Shown: positions 24,254 to 35,049, counted from the first letter of the stretch. The stretch is DNA of 64,000 nt from Raphanus sativus (GCF_000801105.2 NW_026615334.1:62001-126000); one strand, 5' to 3'. A program made the numbers and translations. The notes: generated by a model from the letters alone, not told the origin.

Positions 24254-25621
24254 ATCACACACCACCAAAGTCAGACTAAATGACTATAACAAAGCGTTGA
24301 GTGTGAGGCAACCCACTGTTAGGTTTTTTTATTTTATTTTTAAGTTTTTGTTACATTTTTACTTTTATTTATCGCTTTGGTTTTTGCAGATTTTTAAGAC
24401 CCAAGTAGAATGATGATTCCGTCGACCGATACAATCAAGTCGCATCGCTCGACACCACACGACCATTAATAAAGATCGACGTATCTCTATACGTATCGAT
24501 CGATGCCATCGCGGTCAGGTTTAGTCGTTCTATCTTTTTACATTAAGTACTTATGATTTATTTCTTCACTTCACTTCGGTTGTGTTACACTGGGACAATG
24601 TAATTTAAGTATGGGGGGAGGTTTACTAATATGTGTTTTTATTTTGGTTTTTTATTTAAAAATGTTTTCAAAATTATTTTTCACATAAGTACTAAAATGG
24701 GGACATTGATATTGATTTATACTTGATTATCTAACCACTCTTTAGCACCATTCTAGATTTACTGATTGTAGATAATACTAAAGATGCTAAAGTGGATCAA
24801 CATGTCACCTATATACACTTTCTGAGATTGTTTGAAGGAACCGAAGCTGACCTCTAACACTAATACTGACTTTATTTGCATGTCTTGGGGTTTGGTAATC
24901 ACTGGATCAGAATCCTCCTACAAGTCTGGAAGGTAAAAAGTCTTTGTGTTTCTGGTTCCCTTCCTTCTCTCTTTTCGGCATCTCAAAGATCTAAGTTTAT
25001 GTTATAAAAGATTGAAATGATTTCTTGAGAGGCAGAGGGATAGGTAAATTACCTGCGACCCCATTATTCTAAATCTCAGGGATGATCATACATTGTGGAA
25101 ACGAGGGATAGGTAAATTACCTGTGACTCCATTATTCGCTATACTTTGTCAAAATGTATGAGTTACAATTGCAATGTCAATAAGATAGACTAGATGACCT
25201 TTGTTGGCATCAAAACCTATTGAAATTGAAACTAATAAGAGATCCAGAGAAGAGAGATGAGGGGAGAAAGAGATCAGAGAAGACTACCTGTGTGTTCAGA
25301 TACTTGTTTGAGTTGAATCCATGTGTCCTTTGATCGATGCTCCCAAGGTAAAGTCCGCACTTTTATTTTATGTTAAGAAATGAGGTTAGTAGAGGGGAAT
25401 GTCAGATAAGATTTGCTAAGTTGTGGACTAGATGAATTTGGTTGCTAAGCTAGGATAATGCATAATGAACTTCTGTGATTAGGACGTTTAGATATGAATT
25501 GCGAATCCATAGAGTGATGACTTCAATGTTTTGAATCTTTGAGTCCCTACTATTTTAAAACCTTTTCCAGAGACTATTAGTTTTTGCTTGAGGACAAGCA
25601 AAAGAGTAAGTCTGGGGGAGT
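24254..25621 (+). other. 3' internal spacer of the SID element
   Basis: Non-coding. It contains AGGCAACCCA (24307-24316), RTCGATCRA cores near 24421-24500, and a hairpin (TTACACTG, loop GGA, CAATGTAA; 24585-24603). An internal PPT-like tract AAGTATGGGGGGAG follows at 24607-24620. A 66-bp tandem pair around GGTAAATTACC lies at about 25041 and 25107. The terminal PPT AAGTCTGGGGGAG ends at 25620. Confidence 0.75.
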
Positions 25622-27022
25622 TGATATACCATAGATTTCACCCATTTTCTACCATGGTATAATGATATTTTTATTATATACTAATATGTTTTCTAGCCTG
25701 TTAGGTATGTTTTCAGGTTCAGGAGTGTTTCGTGATAAAGTGATGCTTTTGGAGCATTTTGGAGCATTTTGGAGCACAAGAGATAATACACCCGAGTTGA
25801 CCATTCAAGACCATGTCGGAAGTCAACATTCAGAGAAGAATCGATCGATACTCATCCAGAGTTATCGATCGATGTAGCTGTGAAGATCCGCGTACTTGAA
25901 GATTATAATCGATCGATACACATCTAGTGTTGTCGATCGATAGCGAGGACAAAATGGTTTAGCCGACTAGTTCACCAAGACTTCACCAAATTACGAGATT
26001 TCCCCTGACGAGTTTTTAACCTAATGGAAATGCTTAAATACCCTGCCTACGTGTTTTTGACTGCAAGCAGAAAGAAAGCAAGCAAGCGAAAGCAAGCAAG
26101 CGAAAGCAAGCAAGCGAAAGCAAGCAAGCGAAAGCAAGCAAGCGAAAGCAAGCAAGCAGAGAGTGTGAAAGAAAACTAGAGTTTTATTTGGTTTTGAGAG
26201 ATCGGAGAGATCATTGAGAGATTTGTGATTGAACTCCATTTGTTTTCTATTCTCTATCTAATGCAATTTCTTTACCTATCTTGTGTTATGAATTACTTAG
26301 TTATGTCTGAGTAGTCTACTTGTTAGATCTAGGGTTTAAATAGGTTTGTGGGATTAGCCCCAAACTATATTTTCTAAGTTGTGATATTCATCAAATATAT
26401 TGCACCCTAAGCTTGTTCTAGAGTAGCTAACTAGAACATAGATCACTAGGATCTTTATATCTTGAATTATCTGTTTGAACTAGTTTGTCTCCTGTTGAGA
26501 AGAGTGAGAGTCCTCCTTGAGACCTAGTGTTCATTATCGGCTCGCGCTTAGGCATTTCTAGAAGCCGTCGATCGATATCCCAACTGGACAATCGATCGGC
26601 ACTGTGAAAGGTGTATCGCTTGATATCTCTACAGGATATCGATCGACTCTTTTTCTGTTCAACAGATGACAGTTGAGATCAGAGATCTAGTTATTTAACC
26701 AGTAAGACATCACTGATATCATGCAAGCAACTTGTTAGGCATTTATAGATATTATAATCTCTAATACCTGAATAAAAGCTATATGTCTAGCACTCTTTAT
26801 CATCTTATAAACAACCATCATATTGTTAGTAAGAGCATCTACCTTACTCATTTAGGATTGTCATTTTACATTTTCATCATAAAAACCAACTTCACCTAGG
26901 ATTGATTAATTGATTAGATTTAATTGGTTCCCTAACTCCTCGTGATTCGATCCCTAAGTACTACAGCTGAACCTCTTATTTGAGAGAGTAAAACACTATA
27001 TAGGGTAATTTGGGTGGTATCA
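25622..27022 (+). repeat. Downstream LTR of the SID element
   Basis: 1401 bp and clearly diverged from the upstream LTR. Its extra length comes mainly from a 14-bp minisatellite (about 26075-26160, unit GCAAGCAAGCGAAA, about five copies against one) and one additional 24-bp SID period at 26567-26591. Core pairs at 25840/25864 and 25908/25932 are intact. It ends at TATCA, directly against CACTA transposase sequence. Confidence 0.9.
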
Positions 27023-28064
27023 ACATTCCAAAATGACTAAATTCGTCTGTGCACAATCCAAGATAAACATTGCGAGGATTTCTTGCAAAATCAGGGTGCA
27101 CCTTATTCAAGTGTTTCCACTTTTTTGCATCTAAGGGATGCTGAATCTCACCTTCCTTCTGAGTATGTTCTGCATGCCATCTCATCGCTGATGCAGTCTT
27201 TTAGATTAATATAAGCCTATCCGTAAGAGGTAAGTACCACATCCGTTGGTACGGTACACTATTCCGCCCACGTCCTTGCAGTTTAAATCGTGGCTTCTTG
27301 AAAAATCGACACTCAACCAATTCCGCATCTTCCCCCCAGTAGATCATACGGTTGTCTATGCACACATCTATCATCTCCGAAGGTAAGCCAAGACCATGAA
27401 CCAGTTTCTAAATCTCATAATAAGATTCAGCACATTGACTATCTTCTGGTAAATACTCTTTAAAGCTCTACGATGCATCTATACAAGTTTCAGGTAAGTT
27501 ATGGTCAGTTTTGATATTCATCATCCGAGCTGCCAATGGCAATTTATAAAGACCTTCTCTACAACCTTCACAAATTGGCCGATTAGTTGCGTCTAGCATT
27601 TCGTAGAACCTTTTAGCATCCAAGTTAGGTCCCTTTTCTACTTCTGCAACTAATACTGAGGTTGTTTCACGAAATGCATCTGGAACCATTTTATGCATCC
27701 TATCATGACCGAGTACCACATTATCTTCTGGAGGATAACTATTATTAAGATTCAAATGACTAGGTTCTTCCTTATTACCACCATCTTCAAAGCGAGTACT
27801 ACTACTAGCTTCGTCATTTCTGCTAACACCCTCTCTATGGTTGAACCAAATGTAGTAATATGGAGTAAATCATCTATTTACTAAATGCTTCCAAACCGTT
27901 TCACTACAAGCAAACTTGGTATTTTTGCACTTACGCCATGGACAGAACATTTTACCCGTTTCTTGCGTGAGAGGTGTTTTTCCGGCTTGGTACATGAACA
28001 TCTCTGCGCCGTTAAGAAATTCATCTGTCACTTCTCCCGCTGAGTTTTTGTGTGCATACATCTA
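27023..28064 (-). pseudogene. CACTA transposase remnant (transposase-associated domain and Tnp2 start)
   Basis: Read on the minus strand, the conceptual protein has the N-terminal 'transposase-associated' zinc-binding region (FCPWRKCKN ... HL ... YYYIWFNH). Next comes the beginning of a Tnp2-type transposase, including VPYQRMWYLPLTDRL, MRWHAEH and PRNVYLGLCTDEF. One frame carries the whole match but has stops at 28062-28064, 27870-27872, 27468-27470, and near 27411 and 27187. The C-terminal half, with the catalytic region, is cut off at the LTR boundary. The gene is dead. Confidence 0.85.
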
Positions 28065-28534
28065 ACTCTGGATCTCGTAGATATTGCCACCATGAGACTT
28101 TTTTTTCTTTTCAATGTTTAGAATGAGAGAGCATACCATATTTATAGGAAATTTTTGAGTTTGGTAGGTGGGAATGTTACTACGGATTTCCTACTACATA
28201 AACTTTACTATCAATTAACAACTATACAGACCTACAAACATTTATCACGTTTCAAAGGTCGTATAATTCTCGTTATTTAGATTCTAAATATTCGTTGTTT
28301 TGCAGTCGTAAATTTACATCTAGTTTACGACTAAACACAACGACAAATATATTTCGTCGTAATGAAGATGTACCATAACGTCTGCCTTACGATGATTGCT
28401 TTTCGTCGTTTATTTACGTCTACCATACGTTGATTGTCCTTTTCGTCGTAAAGTAGAGGTAATTCGACGTAACTTTACGACAACACTTTAGTAGTCGTAA
28501 TGTTTGGTCATTATGACAGTGTTTTCTTGTAGTG
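27023..28534 (-). mobile_element. Truncated CACTA (En/Spm) DNA transposon
   Basis: On the minus strand the element starts with the terminal sequence CACTACAAGAAAACACTGTC, ending at plus coordinate 28534. A subterminal region (about 28270-28510) follows, with many CGTCGTAA/TTACGAC motifs of the kind bound by CACTA transposases. The transposase remnant then runs down to 27023, where the SID element's LTR cuts it. The other terminus is not in the window. Confidence 0.85.
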
Positions 28535-28585
28535 TTTGCGTCGATATGCAAACATCTTTTCATCCGCACCACACAAGCTGCATCT

Positions 28586-29313
28586 AGTGGTGTCAAAATG
28601 AGCTAACTCGCTCAACTCAGCTCAGCTCATGGTGAGCTCGGATCTTTCATGAGGTATCTCAGCTCATCTCATTTATTATATGAGGTTCAATATTTAAACT
28701 CAAACTCAGATCATCTAGATCATAAGTTAAATGAGTTAGCTCGTGATCTAATATATAAATAATAATAATAAAATAAAATAAATAAAACAATGATAAAAAC
28801 AACTTATGTAATATTATTCATAATTTAAATATTAAAACTCCCAAACATAAATATTTAATACTAAATAAAAACAACACATGACAAAAATAAAAAAATCCAA
28901 CACCTAAAATAAATTAAATAAATTTTATAGATAACTTTTAAAAGATTAATTTCTATATTACTTAAGTATATTTTACATTTTAGTTTTAGAAGATAGATTT
29001 AATTAATATAGAAACTGCCTTTTAAGAATATTTGGTTTGACATTTTAATTTTTGAAAGATAAATATGATAAACACATAAATTATTATTTTTACATAAAAA
29101 TAGAAGTTATCCATATATATATATATATATAGTTGTAAGTATAAAAATGAACAAGCTCATGATCTAGCACATGTTCATTAAAGATCGTTCATATAACTAG
29201 TGATCTAATATAAACTCGATCAATAAACTAATTTACAAAATGAGCCTAAAATATAAAGATTGTGCTCATGAAAAATTGAGCTGAGTTGAGATATATTTCA
29301 TTTTGACACTCCT
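28586..29313. mobile_element. Mutator-like MITE, copy A
   Basis: The ends are inverted repeats around GTGTCAAAATGAG and TCATTTTGACAC. An imperfect 10-bp flanking duplication is present (AGCTGCATCT / ATCTGCATCA, 8 of 10 matching). The interior is AT-rich with many AGCTCATGAGCT-like pieces and no coding potential. It shares its ends and much of its interior with copy B at 29589. A 9-10-bp duplication points to the Mutator superfamily. Confidence 0.7.
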
Positions 29314-29588
29314 ATCTGCATCACTAACTCAGATGTTTCTGGTCCTGCACTCACCATAAATTTGTGTCGCTGTCTGAGACATTTCTGAGGCCCCACACTA
29401 GTACCTATGTTATAGTTATATATCCTTAAGAGAGATGGTTTGATGGTTTTATCATTATAACTACTAGTTCTGGGTATTTCATTTTATTTTATTTTTCAGG
29501 TATCCTACTTTATTGTTGGCAAATGTTTCACTAACATCAACATAGTTCTATGATTTAGATAATAAAATGTAATTCTTAAACTTTAAAT
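29314..29588. other. Unassigned spacer between two MITEs
   Basis: No gene, repeat or element end is recognisable here apart from the two target duplications at its edges. Confidence 0.6.
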
Positions 29589-30366
29589 AGGAGTGTCAAA
29601 ATGAGCTAACTCGCTAGACTCAGTCAGCTCATGGTGAGTTCGGATCTTTCATGAGATAACTCAGCTTAACTCATTTATTATATGAGTTTCAATATGCAAA
29701 CTCGAACTCAGGTCATCTAGATTATGAGTTAAATGAGTTAACTCGCGATCACATATAAAAAAATAATAATAATAATTAAAAATAAAATATAGAATATTTT
29801 TTATAATATAATTTAAATATTCAGAACGTTAATATTAAATACTGGATAAAACCAATACCTAATAATATATTAAATCAAAGCTAAATTATTGATCTAAAAA
29901 TATATTCCACATAAGAGTCTTGTGACGATTCATCTTTAAAATTTTCATCTATTCAAATCGTAAAGATATATATCCCGCATGAGTCATAGGAATATTTAAT
30001 TTTTATATTTTAATTCGAAAGATATATGATTTGAATATTGATATCAATATTCCTTTATATATACATATATATATATATATATTTCTGGTTTTACATTTTG
30101 ATTTTAGAACATAAATATAATTAATATAGAAACTATATTTTCTTGCAAAGAAAAATAGAAGTCATCCATATATATATTAAATATAAAAACTACCAAGCTC
30201 ATGAGTTAACTCATATTCATTAAAGATCGTTCATATAAATCATGATCTTATTTAAACTCGATCATTAAACTCATTTATTAAATGAGCTTAAAAATAGAGA
30301 TCATGCTCATGAAAGATCGACCTGAGTTGAGCCAGCTCATGAGCTATAACTCATTTTGACACTTCT
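29589..30366. mobile_element. Mutator-like MITE, copy B
   Basis: The terminal inverted repeats are AG(G/A)AGTGTCAAAATGAG (17 bp, one mismatch). The flanking duplication is AACTTTAAAT / AATTTTAAAT at 29579-29588 and 30367-30376 (9 of 10). It is the same family as copy A and sits in the left edge of the old PPR-locus copy. Confidence 0.75.
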
Positions 30367-30500
30367 AATTTTAAATGGGTAATAATAGACGAGAAAAGGC
30401 TAACCAAGAGATAAAATCTTGCTTATGATTGGACACTACTTCCTAAACAATGATCTCCCTGCAGCTGTTGAGACTCATATGGAACGTCTATTAAGATAGA

Positions 30501-31972
30501 CTAGAGTTTGGCCCGCACATTCATACGCTGTTAGTTTTTATTATACTTTTTATAAATTGTTCAATGATACCTTTAAACATATAAGTTTTTGTTTATTTTT
30601 TAGGTTCCTACATACCAGAACCAAACCCACTCATACCTGTAAAAAATCGACTCTAACTCCATCAAAAATTCTATAATATCCGAAAGGATTCTAATTTTAA
30701 AATTCAAAAAAAAATTGATACCCGAAATAACTGATCCGTACCTGAACAAATACATGAATACCCATACCTAATTGATTATGTAAATAAATAAAAAGTTCTT
30801 GTTTCAAGCATTTGAAATGATTTAATATATTTAAAAGGAGGTACAAATTAAGACTAATTCTTAAACTTGCACAATATTTACAATCCAATGTTACTGAAAA
30901 TTTAAAAACTTATATTTAATTAATGCTTGTCTCTTTTCCAACAAGTCAATAATTTCTTAAAATAATTTGAGCATTTATATACCAAAAAGACGTGCAGATA
31001 CTTATTTTAATTATAACTAAAAACGATCAATTGTTTTAAAATCAAATTCATTTCTTTTTTGAGTCCAAATTACTTCCTATAATCTAGCTTACCAATAAAT
31101 GATATTATATAATTTAATTAAGCTTACCCCTTAAAATCTTCCACTTTTACATTCTTTCATAAATGGAAATATAAACATATATTTCAATTTCAGACTTTGA
31201 TTATAAACTTTTTGTAACTAATCTAGTAAACAAATACGAAAATATGTGAATAAAATCAGAGAGTATCTGTAATTTCTTTAATATCATTTTTTCACAATTT
31301 CAATAATATATGGAATTATTTTATTCATTTATAAAATTTATAGTATAATATTGTTTTAAACATCTGTAGTTATATTTCTCATTATTTTATAAAAAAATAA
31401 AAACCACAAAATAATCAATTTTAGAACATATAAATTAAATATAAATTAAATTTTAATATGTTATTGGTAGTAAACTTTAATATAAATAAAAATCTAATTA
31501 TTTATAAATACAATAATATATATGATGATATAAATTAATGGTAGAAAAATAAAATATAATTAATTATTGTAATAAATAAAATTTTATGTTTTAAAATTCC
31601 ATTTAAAACAATATATAATATATGGAAAATGTATATTAATAATTATAAAAACGATAATTTAGCTGTAAAATGTGAAAATAAATACACATAAGGTTGCATT
31701 GTTTCAAAAAATAAAAATACATTTGTGCAGATAAATGGGTCGTGTTCTAAAAGTATGGATGAAATCACAATATAAATATAAAGTGTGAAGAAAATGTAAA
31801 AGATAGAATAAAATAATTAAAATAGTTGGGTTATGTTTGTAATCTGTCAAATTATTTGGAAAGGGTAATTAATAAAGTAATTAAAATGAGTGAAAATAAA
31901 GAAATGAGAGATGTAACAAATCTGTTGAAAATAAGGTTAATTGTATTTGTATTTCAATTTTAATAATATAGA
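30501..31972 (-). mobile_element. Non-autonomous Helitron, complete
   Basis: On the minus strand it starts TCTATATTATTAAAATTG (ending at plus 31972) and finishes with a GC-rich stretch and CTAG at 30501, inserted between A and T. The array units show the unoccupied sequence (GATAGAAAGTTTTATCA). It is 1472 bp, AT-rich and without coding capacity. Confidence 0.85.
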
Positions 31973-32371
31973 TATTTTTATCAGTGGTGAGAGATGTCAA
32001 TATAAGTTTCACTTCGGAAGTTAGACAACAAAAATATAATACATAAAAAATATTTAATTCTAATTAGTATGAGCTCTTTTGAAATGGAAACCGAAAGTAA
32101 ATTCATGAAAACTTGCCTTTAAACTCAAAATAGAAACATTATACTAATCGGATAATGTAGAGTTCGGACATGGATCGTAGAATCCCAACAAGTAGAACCA
32201 GTAGTTTTAATAATTGTCAGTGTTGGGAATAAATAATTCATGAGGCACCGGTCTTCAATTCTTACCTGGGAAGATTCCAGTTACAGGGTCAATCCTTGCG
32301 TCCGGATAAAATGTGAAACTTCTACTAACGGGGATTCTCCGATATTTCAAAGGATTTTAATTTACTTGGAA

Positions 32372-33134
32372 CTAGATGTTTTGCCCGCAAGTGCGGACTT
32401 CATCGTCTTTACAAATATTTTATTAATTTATATTTTATTAATTCAAAAAATGCACGGTAGTTTATTATTTATGTTTAAAAAAATCAAAAATCAAATTATA
32501 TATATATATATATATGTTTATAATTGTGTTAATATTTTAAAAGAAAACATTCACATATTAGAAATATTTTAGAAAATATATTTATACATAATGGTTTTAG
32601 TTGGTTACTATTTAATTATTAATAGTTTATATGTTATTTTATATCTTTTATAATTGAAAAAATAAAATTTAAGATAACAACACAATATATAAGAATTATC
32701 TTATTTAAATCTTTTTAATTATTTAATTAATTATATATAAAATTCATTAAAGGTAATATTGAATTTAACCACTTAATTATTACAAATTGTTTTATATCTT
32801 ATTTTAACTTTTATAATTGAAAAAATATTTGAAGATAACAACAAAATACATAAGAATTATCTTATTAAAAAAATATTAATAAAAAAATTAATATTGATTT
32901 TAACCACTAAATTATATCTAATTTTTAACATTTATAGTAGAAAACTATTTTAAGATAACAACACAATATATAAGAATTGTCTTATTTTTTTAATAAATAA
33001 TATTATTAATAAATTTCGGTTTTAATTATATAATTATATATATAATTCATTAAGGGTAGAACCGATATTAACCACTCTAACTTTTAACGTGAGAGCTCGA
33101 TTGCGAAAAATCACTTCGCAAATAATAGTATAGA
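32372..33134 (-). mobile_element. Non-autonomous Helitron, complete
   Basis: On the minus strand it starts TCTATACTATTATTTGCG (33134 downwards). It ends with a hairpin (GTCCGC, loop ACTT, GCGGGC), a short spacer and CTAG at 32372, flanked by A and T. It is 763 bp with no coding sequence. Confidence 0.8.
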
Positions 33135-33410
33135 TAACCTATAGAAGGAGAGACCAAACCGTAGAAGAAGGTCCTTCTGCTAAAACCCTAGAATTGGGTT
33201 TCTTGATAAGCATGTGGAGATGAAGACTGACCCTTTGATTTATTATTCTTTTGGCGAAGGTCGGTTTCTTAGAAGATGCAATGAAGTGATAAAGCAGGAT
33301 TCAAAGCCAAGGACTTAACAGTATCTAATTGAAGTTGTGGTAAAGAATCAGAAAAACTGAAACTTAGTATGTTAATTCCAACCTGTACACACACTAGAAC
33401 TCTATATAAA

Positions 33411-33556
33411 CTGCACCTGCAAATGTAAGATGCATTACTTAGCGGAACACTTATGATTTGTCAAATTTAAATTATTTTGTTTATGAAGACCAATAACTTG
33501 AGTTGTGAAAGTAAGTAACTAAGAGACTTTAGATCTGAGCTTTGGTCTTTTCTTCT
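33411..33556 (-). other. Probable 3' UTR of the ILL3-like gene
   Basis: This sequence lies between the ILL3-like stop codon and the old PPR copy. No other feature is visible. Confidence 0.4.
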
Positions 33557-35049
33557 TCATTGTCCATACTTGGTTTGATTTTGATGGTCTTGTATATACA
33601 TCTCGGCTAAGGCAGCAAACACTGCTGATCCAATGGGAAGAACATTTTCATCAAGGAAGAAATAAGGTGAATGAACCGAATGCACAGAACCGACTTGTTC
33701 GTTTCTGATACCGATTCCTAGATAGTAACCTGGAATTTTCTGTTGATAGAAGGAAAAATCTTCGCCCGCCATTATCTTGTCACCCGGTTTGACATTCTCG
33801 GGTCCAACCAAGAGCTTCAGAACCTTTTCAGCGTGCTCGTGTAACTTGTGATCGTTCACAGTTGCTGGGTACATTGGATGATCATCCTCATGCATGTCTA
33901 TATCCGCTTGGCATCTATGTAGTAGAGCTTCTCCTTCAACCACCTGTAACACCAACGATCGGTTAAGCCCTGGCTTGTTTAGCTAAGCATTTAATTAATA
34001 TGTTTTGAAGCTACCTCTTTCATCCTGCGCCTCAACCAGGTCATGCCATCCGTTGTAAGACTCCTCAAAGTTCCCCCAAATTCTACATCAGAAGGGCGGG
34101 TTTTGATAAACGTAACAGACAGCACCTAAAACCAAAAAAAACAAGTAAAACTCTGTTTAGCAACAGAACAGAAGAAGTATTATCAAGAGGAGAAAGTAAA
34201 CAAGAGACGTACGTAGCTTAAGAGAGGATCAGCTTCCCTAGAGACTATATATTGCAATGCTAAGATGGTAGAGGAAGCCGCCAAGAGTGGATCAACACAA
34301 GAACCACTCATTCTTACACTGAAAATGGTGGTGGATGCCATAGCAGGACCAGAGATGGTTGACACCTGTCCCGTAGGTAAATCATGATTGACATGCAACC
34401 CAAAAATGGCTTCAGATTCACCCAAAGCACCCTCTTTTATCATCTGAAAAGCACCAGCCCCACCTTCTTCCGCAGGTTGGAAGAGAAGCCTCAGTGTTCC
34501 CTTTTAGAGTTTCAAAAAAATTAAAAAAAAAAAACATTCTATAATCAATCAAAAGCAAGGCAAGGCTCATCCTTTTTTTTTTTTTTTTACATTGAGAAAA
34601 TGTTTGCGTTTGGTAAGCAACTTGGCAGCACCAAGGAGCATAGTGGTGTGAGAATCATGGCCACAAGCATGCATCTTGCCGTTGACTTTGCTCTTATGAT
34701 CCCACTCGACCAGTTCCTGCAAGGGGAGAGCGTCCATGTCGGCACGGAGAGCAACAACCGGAGGAGAACCGGACCCGATCTGAGCGACGATTCCTGTTTT
34801 CGCGACCGGGTATAGGTACGAGATTCCTAATTGGTCGAGCTCGCGGCGAATGAGGGCACTGGTTTGGTGCAACTCGTAAAGGAGTTCTGGGTTTTCGTGG
34901 ATTTGCCTTCTCACGGAGATTAGCCAGTCTTTATCTCCCTCAGCTTCTTTCAGCAGTAGACGCGGGTACTCGTACTCGGAAGAAGCGATAACCAGCAATG
35001 GTAGAAGAAGAAGAAGAAGCGTTGAGTGTGCAATTGAGCATATAGCCAT
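33557..35049 (-). CDS. ILL3: ILR1-like IAA-amino acid hydrolase (M20 metallopeptidase), ILL3-like
   Basis: The likely role is release of auxin from IAA-amino acid conjugates in the ER or secretory system. Four exons are inferred: 35049-34591, 34500-34213, 34125-34015 and 33943-33557. All have GT-AG introns and phase 0, giving 414 aa. The N-terminus [20 protein letters not shown] is a signal peptide. The five metal ligands expected from ILL2 are present: the C and H of HACGHD, the E of PAEEGG, the H of GLHV and the H of HSPYF. Wording is closest to ILL3 as I remember it. Two in-frame losses set it apart: residues usually found after RMSG and before CVDP are missing, and exon 3 lacks the (N/D)VIP motif conserved in the family. 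Splice sites and frame are clean, so it is probably expressed, but activity is uncertain. The ATG at 35047-35049 is preferred because upstream in-frame codons are not ATG. Confidence 0.8.

Larger units (their letters stand above)
17456..27022 (+). mobile_element. Non-autonomous Athila-related LTR element with SID repeats
   Basis: The element is 9.6 kb with LTRs at 17456-18779 and 25622-27022, a tRNA-Asp-type PBS and a PPT. The internal part holds gag, a protease region and long SID-repeat frames, all broken by stops and frameshifts. No reverse transcriptase, RNase H or integrase is present. The 5' LTR is preceded by a PPT and internal sequence rather than by a target site, so it is part of an LTR-internal-LTR tandem, probably formed by unequal recombination. 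The right end interrupts a CACTA transposase sequence at 27023 (ACATT). Confidence 0.85.
30377..33410 (+). pseudogene. Ancient diverged copy of the PPR locus, opened by two Helitrons
   Basis: Three pieces align with the array unit in order. 30377-30500 matches from about 44810, 31973-32215 matches 44938-45130 (PPR promoter region), and 33150-33400 matches 46510-46910 (PPR 3' end and downstream). The gaps are the Helitrons at 30501-31972 and 32372-33134 plus an unrecognised 32216-32371. Most of the PPR coding sequence is missing. It lacks the fold-back MITE present in the array units, so it serves as an outgroup and an empty site. Confidence 0.8.

Noticed and set aside
26021..26239. A Leu/Ala/Cys-rich minus-strand frame resembling a membrane protein
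   Set aside because: It is created by the 14-bp minisatellite in the LTR.
28100..28140. An upstream ATG (minus strand, about 28093) as the CACTA transposase start
   Set aside because: It opens a different frame that ends quickly; the conserved frame runs through the TAG at 28062-28064.
32240..32572. A 110-codon plus-strand frame
   Set aside because: It runs across a Helitron end and into AT-rich DNA, has low-complexity Ile/Tyr-rich sequence and no domain.
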